Assembly: GCF_002931555.1 (NCBI RefSeq) | Contig: NZ_PSTZ01000010.1 | Coordinates: 186,001 to 250,000, forward strand | Reading direction: 5' to 3' | Origin: Pseudoclavibacter sp. RFBB5 | GTDB taxonomy: Bacteria; Actinomycetota; Actinomycetes; Actinomycetales; Microbacteriaceae | DNA: 64,000 nucleotides | In this document: positions 32,572 through 40,378 of the stretch, piece after piece | Layout of the letters: each line of letters begins with the position of its first letter | Numbering within the stretch: the stretch's first letter is position 1 | Program-made: the position numbers and the translations under genes | The notes under the pieces: generated by a model | The model's database searches: none | What the model was told of the DNA's origin: nothing | Seen by the model: the letters and a program-made list of their open reading frames with translations, nothing else

Positions 32572-33948
32572 ATGACAGACGCGACCGCCTTCGACGCCCG
32601 TTCGACCACAGACCCAGGTACCGCCCCGTGGCGGGCAGCGCTCGACGACGACTCACTGTCGTTGATGACGAGGGGCTACGGGTTCGGTGCACACATCTGG
32701 AGCAGGGCTCGCGCGCAGGCCAGGGCGGTGCCACTGCGGCTCCTCGGCAGGGAGGCGTTGCTGGTGCGCGGCAGCGACGCCGTCCGGCTGTTCTACGACG
32801 AAGGCAGCATCGCGCGCCACGGGGCGATGCCCGCGTTCGTGCAGGAGTCGCTCTTCGGCCACGGCTCGGTGCACAGTCTCGACGGGGCCGAGCACCGGCA
32901 CCGGAAGGCGACGTTCCTGCGCGTGGCCTACGACGACGATCGTGTCGAGGAGCTGGTCCCCCACTTCGAGCGTGAGTGGCGGGAGCAGGCCGACTCGTGG
33001 GCGGATGGCGACGACGCCTCGGCCTACGACGCGGCAGTCACCGCGTTCGGACGGGCATCCATGACCTGGGCCGGCTTGCCCGGCACGTCGGCTGCGAAGT
33101 CGCGGTGGGCGGCGCGCCTCGCCCAGATCGTCGACGGCTTCGGCGCCCCGTACTCTCCTGAATTCCTGCTCGCGTTCAGCAACCGCATGTGGTCTGACCG
33201 ACACGCTCAGCGGCTCATCAAGGCCGCGCGGTCCGGTGAGCTTGCGGCTCCGGCTGGCACCGCCTTGCATGAATGGGCCTGGCACGTCGACGAGCAGGGG
33301 GAGCTGCTGCCGCCGAGACTCGCGGGCGTCGAGCTGCAGAACAGCATCCGCCCGATGATCGCCGTCGCACGCTTCGTGGCCTTCGCCGCGAAGGAGTTGC
33401 ACGACCGACCCGGTTGGCGCGCGCGGATCGGCGACGAAGCGGCGGCCCGCGGTTCGTTGCATGGCGGCCCGATTGCCACCGCATTCGCGCAGGAGGTGCG
33501 GCGCACCGCCCCGTTCGTGCCACTCCTGCCAGGGTGGGCGCGCGAGGACATCGAACTGGACGGTTCGCGCGTGCGGGCAGGTGGACGGCTGCTCCTCGAC
33601 ATCCTCGGCACGAACACCGACGACAGCTCCTGGGAGGACGCTGGTGCTTTCCGGCCGGAGCGCTTCCTCGACGTCGACGACCACGAGTCCATCACCGAGT
33701 TCATCCCCCACGGTGGGGGCGACGTCGCGGCCGGGCACCGCTGCCCCGGAGAGAAGCTCGCGATCGCGGGCCTTGCGACCGCCATCGCAGCCCTCAGCGA
33801 CCCCCGCGTCGACATCTCGGGCGTCGGCCTGGAGGTGAACCGGAGGCGACTGCCCACGAAGCCCTCCTCCGGAGGGCTCATCCGCCCGGCTGCGCCATCG
33901 AGCCGGTCCAGGTCGGAGCCCGCTGCATCCCGCTGCCCCGTGCACTGA
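32572..33948 (+). CDS. CYP152-family P450 (H2O2-dependent fatty acid peroxygenase)
   Basis: 458 residues. CYP152 features are SLFGHGSVHSLDGAEHRHRK, WAGLPG, ELQNSIRPMIAVARFVAFAA with the Arg260-Pro that binds the fatty-acid carboxylate, FAQEVRRTAPFVPLLPG, LDILGTNTD, and the heme loop FIPHGGGDVAAGHRCPGE with Cys391 as thiolate ligand. These enzymes use H2O2 without a redox partner to hydroxylate or decarboxylate fatty acids. His101 aligns with His85 of the decarboxylase OleT, where BSbeta has Gln. The last ~30 residues are a Ser/Arg/Pro-rich tail. It is flanked by two copies of the small acidic protein family on the same strand. Confidence 0.9.
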   Translation: MTDATAFDARSTTDPGTAPWRAALDDDSLSLMTRGYGFGAHIWSRARAQARAVPLRLLGREALLVRGSDAVRLFYDEGSIARHGAMPAFVQESLFGHGSVHSLDGAEHRHRKATFLRVAYDDDRVEELVPHFEREWREQADSWADGDDASAYDAAVTAFGRASMTWAGLPGTSAAKSRWAARLAQIVDGFGAPYSPEFLLAFSNRMWSDRHAQRLIKAARSGELAAPAGTALHEWAWHVDEQGELLPPRLAGVELQNSIRPMIAVARFVAFAAKELHDRPGWRARIGDEAAARGSLHGGPIATAFAQEVRRTAPFVPLLPGWAREDIELDGSRVRAGGRLLLDILGTNTDDSSWEDAGAFRPERFLDVDDHESITEFIPHGGGDVAAGHRCPGEKLAIAGLATAIAALSDPRVDISGVGLEVNRRRLPTKPSSGGLIRPAAPSSRSRSEPAASRCPVH

Positions 33949-34070
33949 TCGTGCGACGGGGCGCCGGATGCATCAGCGCGTCGATCGACCCGCCTTCCCA
34001 TCCGAACCGCCTGGGGCTCCGAACAACTTCGCAACACCCCAGCCGAGCGGGGCCGGAAGCGAGGTCACCG

Positions 34071-34361
34071 ATGTCGATTGTGCTCACGGTCAACCATGAC
34101 CGGTTCGTGCTCCATGACGCCGAGTCGATCTCCCGCCTGCACGGCGACATCCGCGCCGCCCTTCAGGCGGGCGGCAGCCTCGTTCCCATCGGCAGCCGGC
34201 CGGGGAGCCCTGAGGTGCTGATCACGCCAGCCACGCATGTTCGCATCGACGTCCTCGATGTGCGCGACGTTGATCGCTCCGTCGACGGCTCCGTGGACGG
34301 CGCCGACACCGAGGGCGCCGACCATGGCGACGTGGTGTTCATCGACTTCGATCAGTACTGA
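34071..34361 (+). CDS. Small acidic protein family, copy 3
   Basis: 96 residues: MSIVLTVNHDRFVLHDAESI, IRAALQAGGSLVPIGS, PEVLITPATHVRIDVLDV, then a longer acidic Asp/Gly/Ser insert than copy 2, and VVFIDFDQY at the end. The upstream sequence has GCGAGGTCACC before the ATG, like copy 2. It is convergent with the third DUF7882 paralog (22-nt gap). No known domain; a short soluble beta/alpha protein with an acidic C-terminus. Confidence 0.8.
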   Translation: MSIVLTVNHDRFVLHDAESISRLHGDIRAALQAGGSLVPIGSRPGSPEVLITPATHVRIDVLDVRDVDRSVDGSVDGADTEGADHGDVVFIDFDQY

Positions 34362-34383
34362 CCCGCCTGTCAGCTCGAGTCGC

Positions 34384-34725
34384 TCAGCGCAGAGTGCCGG
34401 GGTAAGGCGCGTCCGTGCCCACGAGTGCGAGCTTGCCCTCTTCGTCCGTGACCAGGAGACCGGTGCTGCTCTCGGCCGACTCCCCGAGCCGCTTGAGCCA
34501 GTCGCGATTGATCTCCGGCACCTTGCCGCCCAGGAACTTGAACTGCATGGACGTGTTCGGGGTCAGCCAGATCGCCGAGCGTCCGTCGCCAACCGAAGGC
34601 GAGTCCTTCCAGGACATCAGGAACGACTCGTTGCGGCTCAGCTTCTGCACGATCACGATCTGCAGGTGCGTGAGGAGCCGGTCCTCGAAGTGGATCGACG
34701 TGCCGTCGTAGACGAGCGTGCCCAT
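34384..34725 (-). CDS. DUF7882-type small protein, paralog 3
   Basis: 113 residues and the closest match to paralog 1: MGTLVYDGTSIHFEDRLLTH, LQIVIVQKLSRNESFLMSWK, GRSAIWLTPNTSMQFKFLGG, VPEINRDWLKRLGESAESSTGL, LVTDEEGKLALVGTD. SD AGGAG lies just upstream of the ATG. It closes the accessory block on the opposite strand to paralogs 1 and 2. No catalytic motif is visible. Confidence 0.83.
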   Translation of the reverse strand: MGTLVYDGTSIHFEDRLLTHLQIVIVQKLSRNESFLMSWKDSPSVGDGRSAIWLTPNTSMQFKFLGGKVPEINRDWLKRLGESAESSTGLLVTDEEGKLALVGTDAPYPGTLR

Positions 34726-34818
34726 GATGTGCTCCTGTCAGCCTTGGGGGATGCGGCCTAGGATACGGACCGTGACCGGGAACGCCCAGGACGTGCGCTG
34801 GATGCGCCGACCGCGAGA

Positions 34819-34843
34819 GAGGCGAGGCACGATGCCCCGCCTC
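34819..34843 (-). terminator. Hairpin downstream of the SDR gene
   Basis: 11-bp stem (GAGGCGAGGCA and complement with one mismatch) and a 3-nt loop, 20 nt after the SDR stop on the minus strand. No T-run, as is common in high-GC actinobacteria. Confidence 0.5.
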
Positions 34844-34862
34844 CCCGTTCATCGCTTCCGTC

Positions 34863-35750
34863 CTAGAACGCGGGCGTGCCTCCGGCGATCGTGATCGTCG
34901 CCCCGCTCGTGTAGCTCGACTCCGGGCTGACCAGGTGCACGTACGCGGCGCCCAGCTCAGCTGGTTGTCCCGGCCGCCCGTACGGGGCCTGCTCGCCGAA
35001 GTGCGCCACGGTCTCGCCATCAGATGAGGCTGGCTGCAGCGGCGTCCAGATCGGGCCCGGAGCGATCGAGTTGACTCGGATGCCCTTCGGCGCGAGCTGC
35101 TGCGCCAGACCAGCGGTGAAGACGCCGATCGCGCCCTTTGTGAGTGCGTAGTCGAGCTTGTCAGGCGACGGCTCGGCGCCCTGGATGGAGCCGGTCGTGA
35201 CGATCGAGGAGCCCGGTTCGAGGTGCGGGAGCGCCGCCTGCGTCAGCCAGAACAGCGAGTAGACGTTGGTCTTCATCGTCTGGTCGATGCTCGCAGTGGT
35301 CATGGTGGTGATGTCGCCGTTGCTCTCCTGGTGGCCGGCGACCATCACGAGCGTGTCGAGTCCGCCGAGCTCCGCGACGGCGCGTTCGACGAGGTCACGG
35401 CAGAACTGCTCGTCGCTGATGTCGCCCGGCAGGAGCACGACCTTTCGCCCCTCGCGGACGAGCAGGTCGCGCACTTCCTCCGCATCCGCCTGCTCGCTGG
35501 GCAGGTAGTTCAACGCGAGGTCGGCGCCTTCTCGACTCAGGGCGATGGCCGCCGCTCGGCCGATGCCCGAGTCGCCGCCCGTGACGATGCCGCGGAACCC
35601 CTTCAGCCGGCCGAGGCCGACGTAGCTCTCCTCGCCGTGGTCTGGTCTGGGGGTCATCTTCCTCGCCAGGCCGGGGAGCTGCTGCTCTTGTTCGGGGAAC
35701 GGCGGCTTCGGGTAGAGGTCGAGCGGGTTCTTCTTCTCGTAGTGGCTCAT
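34863..35750 (-). CDS. Short-chain dehydrogenase/reductase (YghA/YhdF-like)
   Basis: 295 residues. A ~50-residue N-terminal arm (MSHYEKKNPLDLYPKPPFPEQEQQ) typical of the 'extended-N' stress SDRs leads into the Rossmann fold: GIVTGGDSGIGRAAAIAL (cofactor loop), NYLPSEQADAE, the catalytic Ser in IVTTGSIQ and Y-x3-K in DYALTKGAI, RVNSIAPGPIWTPL. Such enzymes reduce small aldehydes or alcohols with NAD(P)H and are often stress induced. The ATG at 35750 matches the family start. Monocistronic, divergent from the CDF transporter. Confidence 0.92.
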   Translation of the reverse strand: MSHYEKKNPLDLYPKPPFPEQEQQLPGLARKMTPRPDHGEESYVGLGRLKGFRGIVTGGDSGIGRAAAIALSREGADLALNYLPSEQADAEEVRDLLVREGRKVVLLPGDISDEQFCRDLVERAVAELGGLDTLVMVAGHQESNGDITTMTTASIDQTMKTNVYSLFWLTQAALPHLEPGSSIVTTGSIQGAEPSPDKLDYALTKGAIGVFTAGLAQQLAPKGIRVNSIAPGPIWTPLQPASSDGETVAHFGEQAPYGRPGQPAELGAAYVHLVSPESSYTSGATITIAGGTPAF

Positions 35751-35921
35751 GCCCGCGACGCTAATTTCGGGCAGGGCGTGCCGACAACTGCTTGACCTCC
35801 CAGCTTTCTCCCGCCGTGGCACCGGCGAGGGTCCACGTCAAGGTCTCGCGGTGCGTGGGCGCATTCGTGACACTGATTCGGAGTCGACCGATGGGTCGCG
35901 CGTGACGGCGAGGAGATTCCA

Positions 35922-36914
35922 GTGGGGAGCACGGGCCGCATGGACCTGCCACAGGAGCAGCGGGAGGCGCTGAGGGCCGCGGTTCGCTGGGAGTGGGCGA
36001 CCATCGCCTTCACGGCCTGCACCATCACGCTCGTCGCGTTCGTGGTGGGCAACTCGCAGGCGATGAAGACCGCCTGGATCGAGGACATGCTCTCCCTCAT
36101 CCCGCAGTTCGCGTTTCTGATCGCGCTCGTGTTCATCCGGCGCAAGCCGACCCGCACCTTCCCGTTCGGGCTGCATCGGGCAATGGGCATCGGGCATCTC
36201 GTCGCCGGTGTCGCTCTCCTTGCCGTCGGCGGCCACCTCGCGGTGGAGTCCGTCCTGGGGTTGGTGAACGCCGAGCATCCCACCATCGGCAGCGTCCAGC
36301 TCTTCGGGACCGTCATCTGGCAGGGGTGGCTCATGGTCGCCGTCATGGCGGTCATCGTGGTCGGACCGCTCGTCTACGGTCGCGCGAAGGCCAGGCTCGC
36401 CCCGAAGCTCCACAACAAGCTGCTCGCGGCGGACGCCGACATGGCGAAAGCCGACTGGCAGACGAACGCCGCGGCGATCCTGGGCGTGCTCGGCATCGGG
36501 GTCGGACTCTGGTGGCTCGACGGCGTCGCGGCGCTCTTCATCTCCGCAGGGATCGTCTGGGACGGGGTGATGAATACCCGCTCCTCGGTGCGCGACCTCC
36601 TCGACGAGCAGGCGCGCACCCATGACGATCAGGAACCGCATCCGCTCATGAAGCGGGTGATCCTGCGCCTCCAGGACGAGACGTGGGTCGACGAGGCCGG
36701 CGTTCGGATGCGCGACCCGGGTCAGGTGTTCCACGTGGAGGCGTTTGTCGTGCCCGTCGATCGTCGTCCCCCGACCGTGGATGCGCTGCAGGACGTCGCA
36801 CGGGATCTCGCGCGACTCGGCTGGAAGATGCAGGACGTGGTGCTGGTTCCCGTCGCGAGCATCCCGGACGGGGCGCAGACGCTGGCGTCCATCCGAGGGA
36901 CCGGTCGGACCTGA
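35922..36914 (+). CDS. Cation diffusion facilitator family transporter
   Basis: 330 residues, five to six membrane helices between about 25 and 215, then a cytoplasmic C-terminal domain. CDF features are AWIEDMLSLIPQFAFLIALVFIRR with Asp/Glu in helix 2, the FPFGLHRAMGIGHLVAGV segment, the second metal-site helix LLAADADMAKADWQTNAAAILGVLG with two Asp, and the tail domain FHVEAFVVPVDRRPPTVDALQD. The usual H-x3-D of Zn exporters is replaced, so the metal (Fe, Mn, Co) is uncertain. The GTG at 35922 with AGGAG 6 nt upstream is preferred; ATG 35940 is the alternative. Confidence 0.85.
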   Translation: MGSTGRMDLPQEQREALRAAVRWEWATIAFTACTITLVAFVVGNSQAMKTAWIEDMLSLIPQFAFLIALVFIRRKPTRTFPFGLHRAMGIGHLVAGVALLAVGGHLAVESVLGLVNAEHPTIGSVQLFGTVIWQGWLMVAVMAVIVVGPLVYGRAKARLAPKLHNKLLAADADMAKADWQTNAAAILGVLGIGVGLWWLDGVAALFISAGIVWDGVMNTRSSVRDLLDEQARTHDDQEPHPLMKRVILRLQDETWVDEAGVRMRDPGQVFHVEAFVVPVDRRPPTVDALQDVARDLARLGWKMQDVVLVPVASIPDGAQTLASIRGTGRT

Positions 36915-36971
36915 CGCCGCTGCACGCTCACCACCATGAGATGTCCAAGGGGACGTCGGTACCCTCTCCTC

Positions 36972-38003
36972 ATGTCGAACGGCACCCCGGGCATCCCCGC
37001 GCGCACGGCCCAGCCCGTCTCGCCGGCGCGCGTCGCGGTGGTCGGGCAGGCCGGCCGGGATCTTGTGCTGCGCGTTGCGGGGATCCCGGACGCGGGGGTG
37101 AGCGCCGTGGTCAGCGAGCGCATCGAACGTCTGGGCGGAAAGGGCGCGAGCATCGCCGTCGGGATCCGCCAGCTCGATCCCGCAGCGCAGGTCTCGCTGA
37201 TCGCTGTCCTGGGTGAAGACGGTGACGGCACGGAGATGCTGCGCGAAGCCGCCAGCCACGGTCTCGATACGCGCCACGTCGTCCGACGCGGCGTGACGGC
37301 GCTGCTCACGGATGTCGTCGCCGATGGCGGCGTGCGCCGACTGCTCGAGCACATCCCGGAGCAGGCGCTCCTCACCCCTGACGACGTCCGCGCCGCGACA
37401 GCCCTGACCACAGCGGACGCCGTCGTCCTGCAGCTGCAGCAGCCCTTCGACACGCTGCTCGTCGCTGCGCAGCTCACGAGGCAGCGGCCCGCGAACGGTG
37501 CCCCGAGAGCGCTGCTGGTCCTCGACGGAGCCGTCGACGCGACCGAGGACAGGGCCGGACGAGACGAGCTTGTCGGATTCGCCGATGTGGTGCGCGCGAA
37601 CGCGAGAGAGGCGTCGATGCTGTCCGGGTCCGAGGTCAGGAACCGAGAAGACGCGCTCCGCACAGCCGAGACGCTCCGCGACCTCGGCCCCCGCGTCGTC
37701 GCGCTCACGGTCGACGATGCTGAGCTCATCGCCTGGCCTGGTGACCACGTGTTCCTGCCGCACGAGCGCACCCGAACGGTCGACCCCACCGGCGCGGGTG
37801 ACGCGTTCGTCGCGGCGCTCACGACCGCGCTGCTCTCTGGAGCGAGCCCCCGCGAGGCAGGGCAGCGCGCGACGCAGGCCGCCGGCGCGAGCGTGCAACG
37901 CCTTGGCGGGCACCCCAGGCTCCGACGGCTCTCTCCCGACAGAAAGGGCAGCATGCTCCCCTCTACCCACCTCCCCTCGACCGACGGCGAGACGCTCGCG
38001 TGA
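36972..38003 (+). CDS. PfkB-family carbohydrate kinase (ribokinase-like)
   Basis: 343 residues. Family motifs are RLGGKGASIAVGIRQLDP near the N-terminus (sugar-binding G-G-K-G) and DPTGAGDAFVAALTTALLSG at the C-terminus with the catalytic Asp and anion hole. ANAREASMLSG and VVALTVDDAEL also fit. Ribokinase-type sugar specificity is likely but not fixed. The ATG at 36972 begins the conserved part. The stop overlaps the GTG of the GH65 gene, so the kinase and phosphorylase are co-translated. The C-terminus has a ~30-residue extension compared with ribokinase. Confidence 0.9.
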   Translation: MSNGTPGIPARTAQPVSPARVAVVGQAGRDLVLRVAGIPDAGVSAVVSERIERLGGKGASIAVGIRQLDPAAQVSLIAVLGEDGDGTEMLREAASHGLDTRHVVRRGVTALLTDVVADGGVRRLLEHIPEQALLTPDDVRAATALTTADAVVLQLQQPFDTLLVAAQLTRQRPANGAPRALLVLDGAVDATEDRAGRDELVGFADVVRANAREASMLSGSEVRNREDALRTAETLRDLGPRVVALTVDDAELIAWPGDHVFLPHERTRTVDPTGAGDAFVAALTTALLSGASPREAGQRATQAAGASVQRLGGHPRLRRLSPDRKGSMLPSTHLPSTDGETLA

Positions 38004-40378
38004 CCGGCGCGATCCCCTTCGATGTCGCACCGTGGAGCCTCGGCTTCACCGGGCTCGACCTCGACGCACCCCAGCTCGCGCATCTGGAGTCGGTGTTCGC
38101 CCTCTCCAACGGCCATATCGGCTGGAGAGCGAACTTCGACGAGGGCGACCCGCACGAGGTGCTCGGCACCTACCTGAACGGCGTCTTCGAGGACCACCCG
38201 ATGCCCTACGCCGAGGACGGCTACGGGTATCCGGACACGGGGCAGAGCGTCGTGAACGTGCAGAACGGGCAGGTGCTTCGCCTGCTCGTCGGCGATGAGC
38301 CGCTGGATCTCCGCCGGGGCACGGTCGTACGCCACGAGCAGCGCCTCGACTTCCGCGCGGGCACGCTGCGGCGCGATCTCGAATGGACGTCTCCCGCAGG
38401 GCGCACGGTGCGGGTCACCAGCATCCGCCTCGTCTCGCTCACCCATCGCTCGCTCGCGGCCGTGCACTACGAGGTCGAGGCGCTCGGCGACGGCGTGCAC
38501 GTGAGCGTGCAGTCCGAGGTCGTCGCCAACGAGGACATGCCGGAAGTGCATCCCGACCAGCGGGTCAACGACCAGCTCGACGAGCCGTTCGAGGGCCTCG
38601 GCCACTATTCCCTGGGCAGCGCGGCCACGCTCGTGCACCGCACCCTGAGGAGCGGCATCAGCATCGCCGTCGCCATGGACAACGTGGTCGCTGGCACGTG
38701 CGCGGCGCCTCCGAGCATCGAGACCGAGACGTCCCGAGACCTGGCGCGCACGACCGTGAGCGTGGAGCTGAAAGCCGGGGAGACCCTCGAGATCACGAAG
38801 TACGTCGGCCACGAGTTCTCGTCGACGCTCTCCCCGGAGGCGCTGCGCGACCGGGCGGAGGGCGCCGTCGACGACGCGAGACGGGACGGCTGGGAGCGGG
38901 TGCTCGCGGACCAGCGCGCGGACCTCGACGAGTTCTGGGCGTGCGCGGACGTGGAGATCGACGGCTCGCCGCGACTGCAGCAGGCGACCCGCTTCGCGCT
39001 CTTCCACGTCTACCAGTCGGCAGCCCGGCTCGAGGCGCGTTCGGTGCCAGGCAAGGGCCTCACCGGCGCCGGCTACCTTGGTCACACGTTCTGGGACTTC
39101 GAGAGCTACGTGCTGCCGCTCCTCTCGGCGACGGTGCCGGCTGCCGCCGAGCAGGCGCTGCGCTGGCGGCACTCCACCCTCGAGTACGCCCGCGCGCGCG
39201 CGAAGCTCCTCAAGCTCGAGGGGGCCGCGTTCGCGTGGCGCACGATCGACGGCCGGGAGAGCTCCGGCTACTGGCCTGCGAGCACGGCAGCGTTCCACGT
39301 CAACGCGGACATCGCCGCGGCCATGGTGCACCACATTCGCACGACCGGTGACGAGCGCTTCGAGCGGGAGGTCGCCGTCGACGTGCTCGTCGAGACCGCC
39401 CGGCTCTGGTGCTCGCTCGGTCGATGGGACCCGGACGGGGGCCTGCACTTCGACGGGGTGACCGGTCCGGACGAGTACTCGGCGCTTGTCGACGACAACA
39501 CGTACACGAACCTCATGGCGCGCCTGAACCTGCGCGCCGCGGTGTCCGTCGCGGAGCGACACCACGCCGAGGCGGGCGCACTGGGCGTCGATGACGACGA
39601 GATCCGACAGTGGATTCGTGCCGCCGACGCCATCGTGGTGCCGTTCGACGAGCGCCGCGGCGTCCACGCGCACGCGGCCGGGTCGACGGACCTCGCACAA
39701 TGGGACTTCGCCGCCACCTCCGCATCCCAGTACCCCCTGCAGGAGCACTTCCCGTACTTCCACCTGTACCGCAAGCAGGTGATCAAGCAGGCCGACCTGG
39801 TGCTCGCCCTCTACTTCGCGCACGAGGCATTCACCTTCGAGGAGAAGAAGCGCGCCTTCGAGTACTCGGAGGCGCTGACGGTGCGCGACTCGTCGCTGTC
39901 CGCCTCCGTGCAGTCGATCCTCGCGGCCGAGGTCGGGCACCTGCAGCTCGCCGCCGACTACCTGGCCGAGGCTGCCACGCTGGACCTCGACGACCTCCGC
40001 GACAACACCTCGCAGGGGCTGCACATGGCGTCGCTCGCCGGCATCTGGACGGCCGTCACGGCTGGCCTCGGCGGCCTGCGCGAAAGCGACAGGGGGCTCC
40101 GGTTCGCGCCTCGCCTCCCTGATCAGCTGACACGCATCCGCTTCGGGATGTTCGTGCAGGGGCGACGGCTGCACGTCGAGATCCGGCCAGAGGCGACCGT
40201 CTACCAGCTGAGCGCCGGCGAGCCCCTCCTGATCCGCCACTTCGACGAGGAGTTGGAGCTGCGGGCGGGGGACGAGGTGACCGCATCCACTCCCCCGCTG
40301 CCAGCCCCGGGCCCGGCCCCGGCCCAGCCGAGACACCGGGCGCCGAGACCCTTCGCTGAGGCCATGCGGGAGGAGTGA
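38000..40378 (+). CDS. Glycoside hydrolase/phosphorylase family 65
   Basis: 792 residues. An N-terminal beta-sandwich carries FALSNGHIGWRANFDEG and GTYLNGVFEDHPMPYAEDGYGYPDTGQSVVNV. The (alpha/alpha)6 barrel carries KGLTGAGYLGHTFWDFESYVLPLL, ARAKLLKLEGAAFAWRTIDG and the general-acid Glu492 in VTGPDEYSALVDDN, followed by YPLQEHFPYFHLYRKQVIKQADLVLALYF. GH65 members phosphorolyse maltose, trehalose, kojibiose or nigerose to beta-glucose 1-phosphate. No beta-phosphoglucomutase is adjacent, which is unusual; a PfkB kinase takes that place. A Pro-rich tail ends the protein. Exact disaccharide unknown. Confidence 0.92.
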   Translation: MTGAIPFDVAPWSLGFTGLDLDAPQLAHLESVFALSNGHIGWRANFDEGDPHEVLGTYLNGVFEDHPMPYAEDGYGYPDTGQSVVNVQNGQVLRLLVGDEPLDLRRGTVVRHEQRLDFRAGTLRRDLEWTSPAGRTVRVTSIRLVSLTHRSLAAVHYEVEALGDGVHVSVQSEVVANEDMPEVHPDQRVNDQLDEPFEGLGHYSLGSAATLVHRTLRSGISIAVAMDNVVAGTCAAPPSIETETSRDLARTTVSVELKAGETLEITKYVGHEFSSTLSPEALRDRAEGAVDDARRDGWERVLADQRADLDEFWACADVEIDGSPRLQQATRFALFHVYQSAARLEARSVPGKGLTGAGYLGHTFWDFESYVLPLLSATVPAAAEQALRWRHSTLEYARARAKLLKLEGAAFAWRTIDGRESSGYWPASTAAFHVNADIAAAMVHHIRTTGDERFEREVAVDVLVETARLWCSLGRWDPDGGLHFDGVTGPDEYSALVDDNTYTNLMARLNLRAAVSVAERHHAEAGALGVDDDEIRQWIRAADAIVVPFDERRGVHAHAAGSTDLAQWDFAATSASQYPLQEHFPYFHLYRKQVIKQADLVLALYFAHEAFTFEEKKRAFEYSEALTVRDSSLSASVQSILAAEVGHLQLAADYLAEAATLDLDDLRDNTSQGLHMASLAGIWTAVTAGLGGLRESDRGLRFAPRLPDQLTRIRFGMFVQGRRLHVEIRPEATVYQLSAGEPLLIRHFDEELELRAGDEVTASTPPLPAPGPAPAQPRHRAPRPFAEAMREE

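Noticed and set aside
29397-34725. Possible ATP-dependent DNA ligase genes
   Set aside because: Similar proteins are sometimes labelled so, but none has the ligase KxDG nucleotidyl motif and they are far too short.
35838-38030. A 730-codon open frame on the minus strand opposite the CDF and kinase genes
   Set aside because: Antisense shadow without domains; overlaps two well-supported genes.
36722-40336. A 1204-codon open frame on the minus strand opposite the sugar kinase and GH65 genes
   Set aside because: It is the antisense shadow of high-GC genes; the product is Arg/Val/Glu-rich with no domain, while the plus strand encodes complete PfkB and GH65 enzymes.
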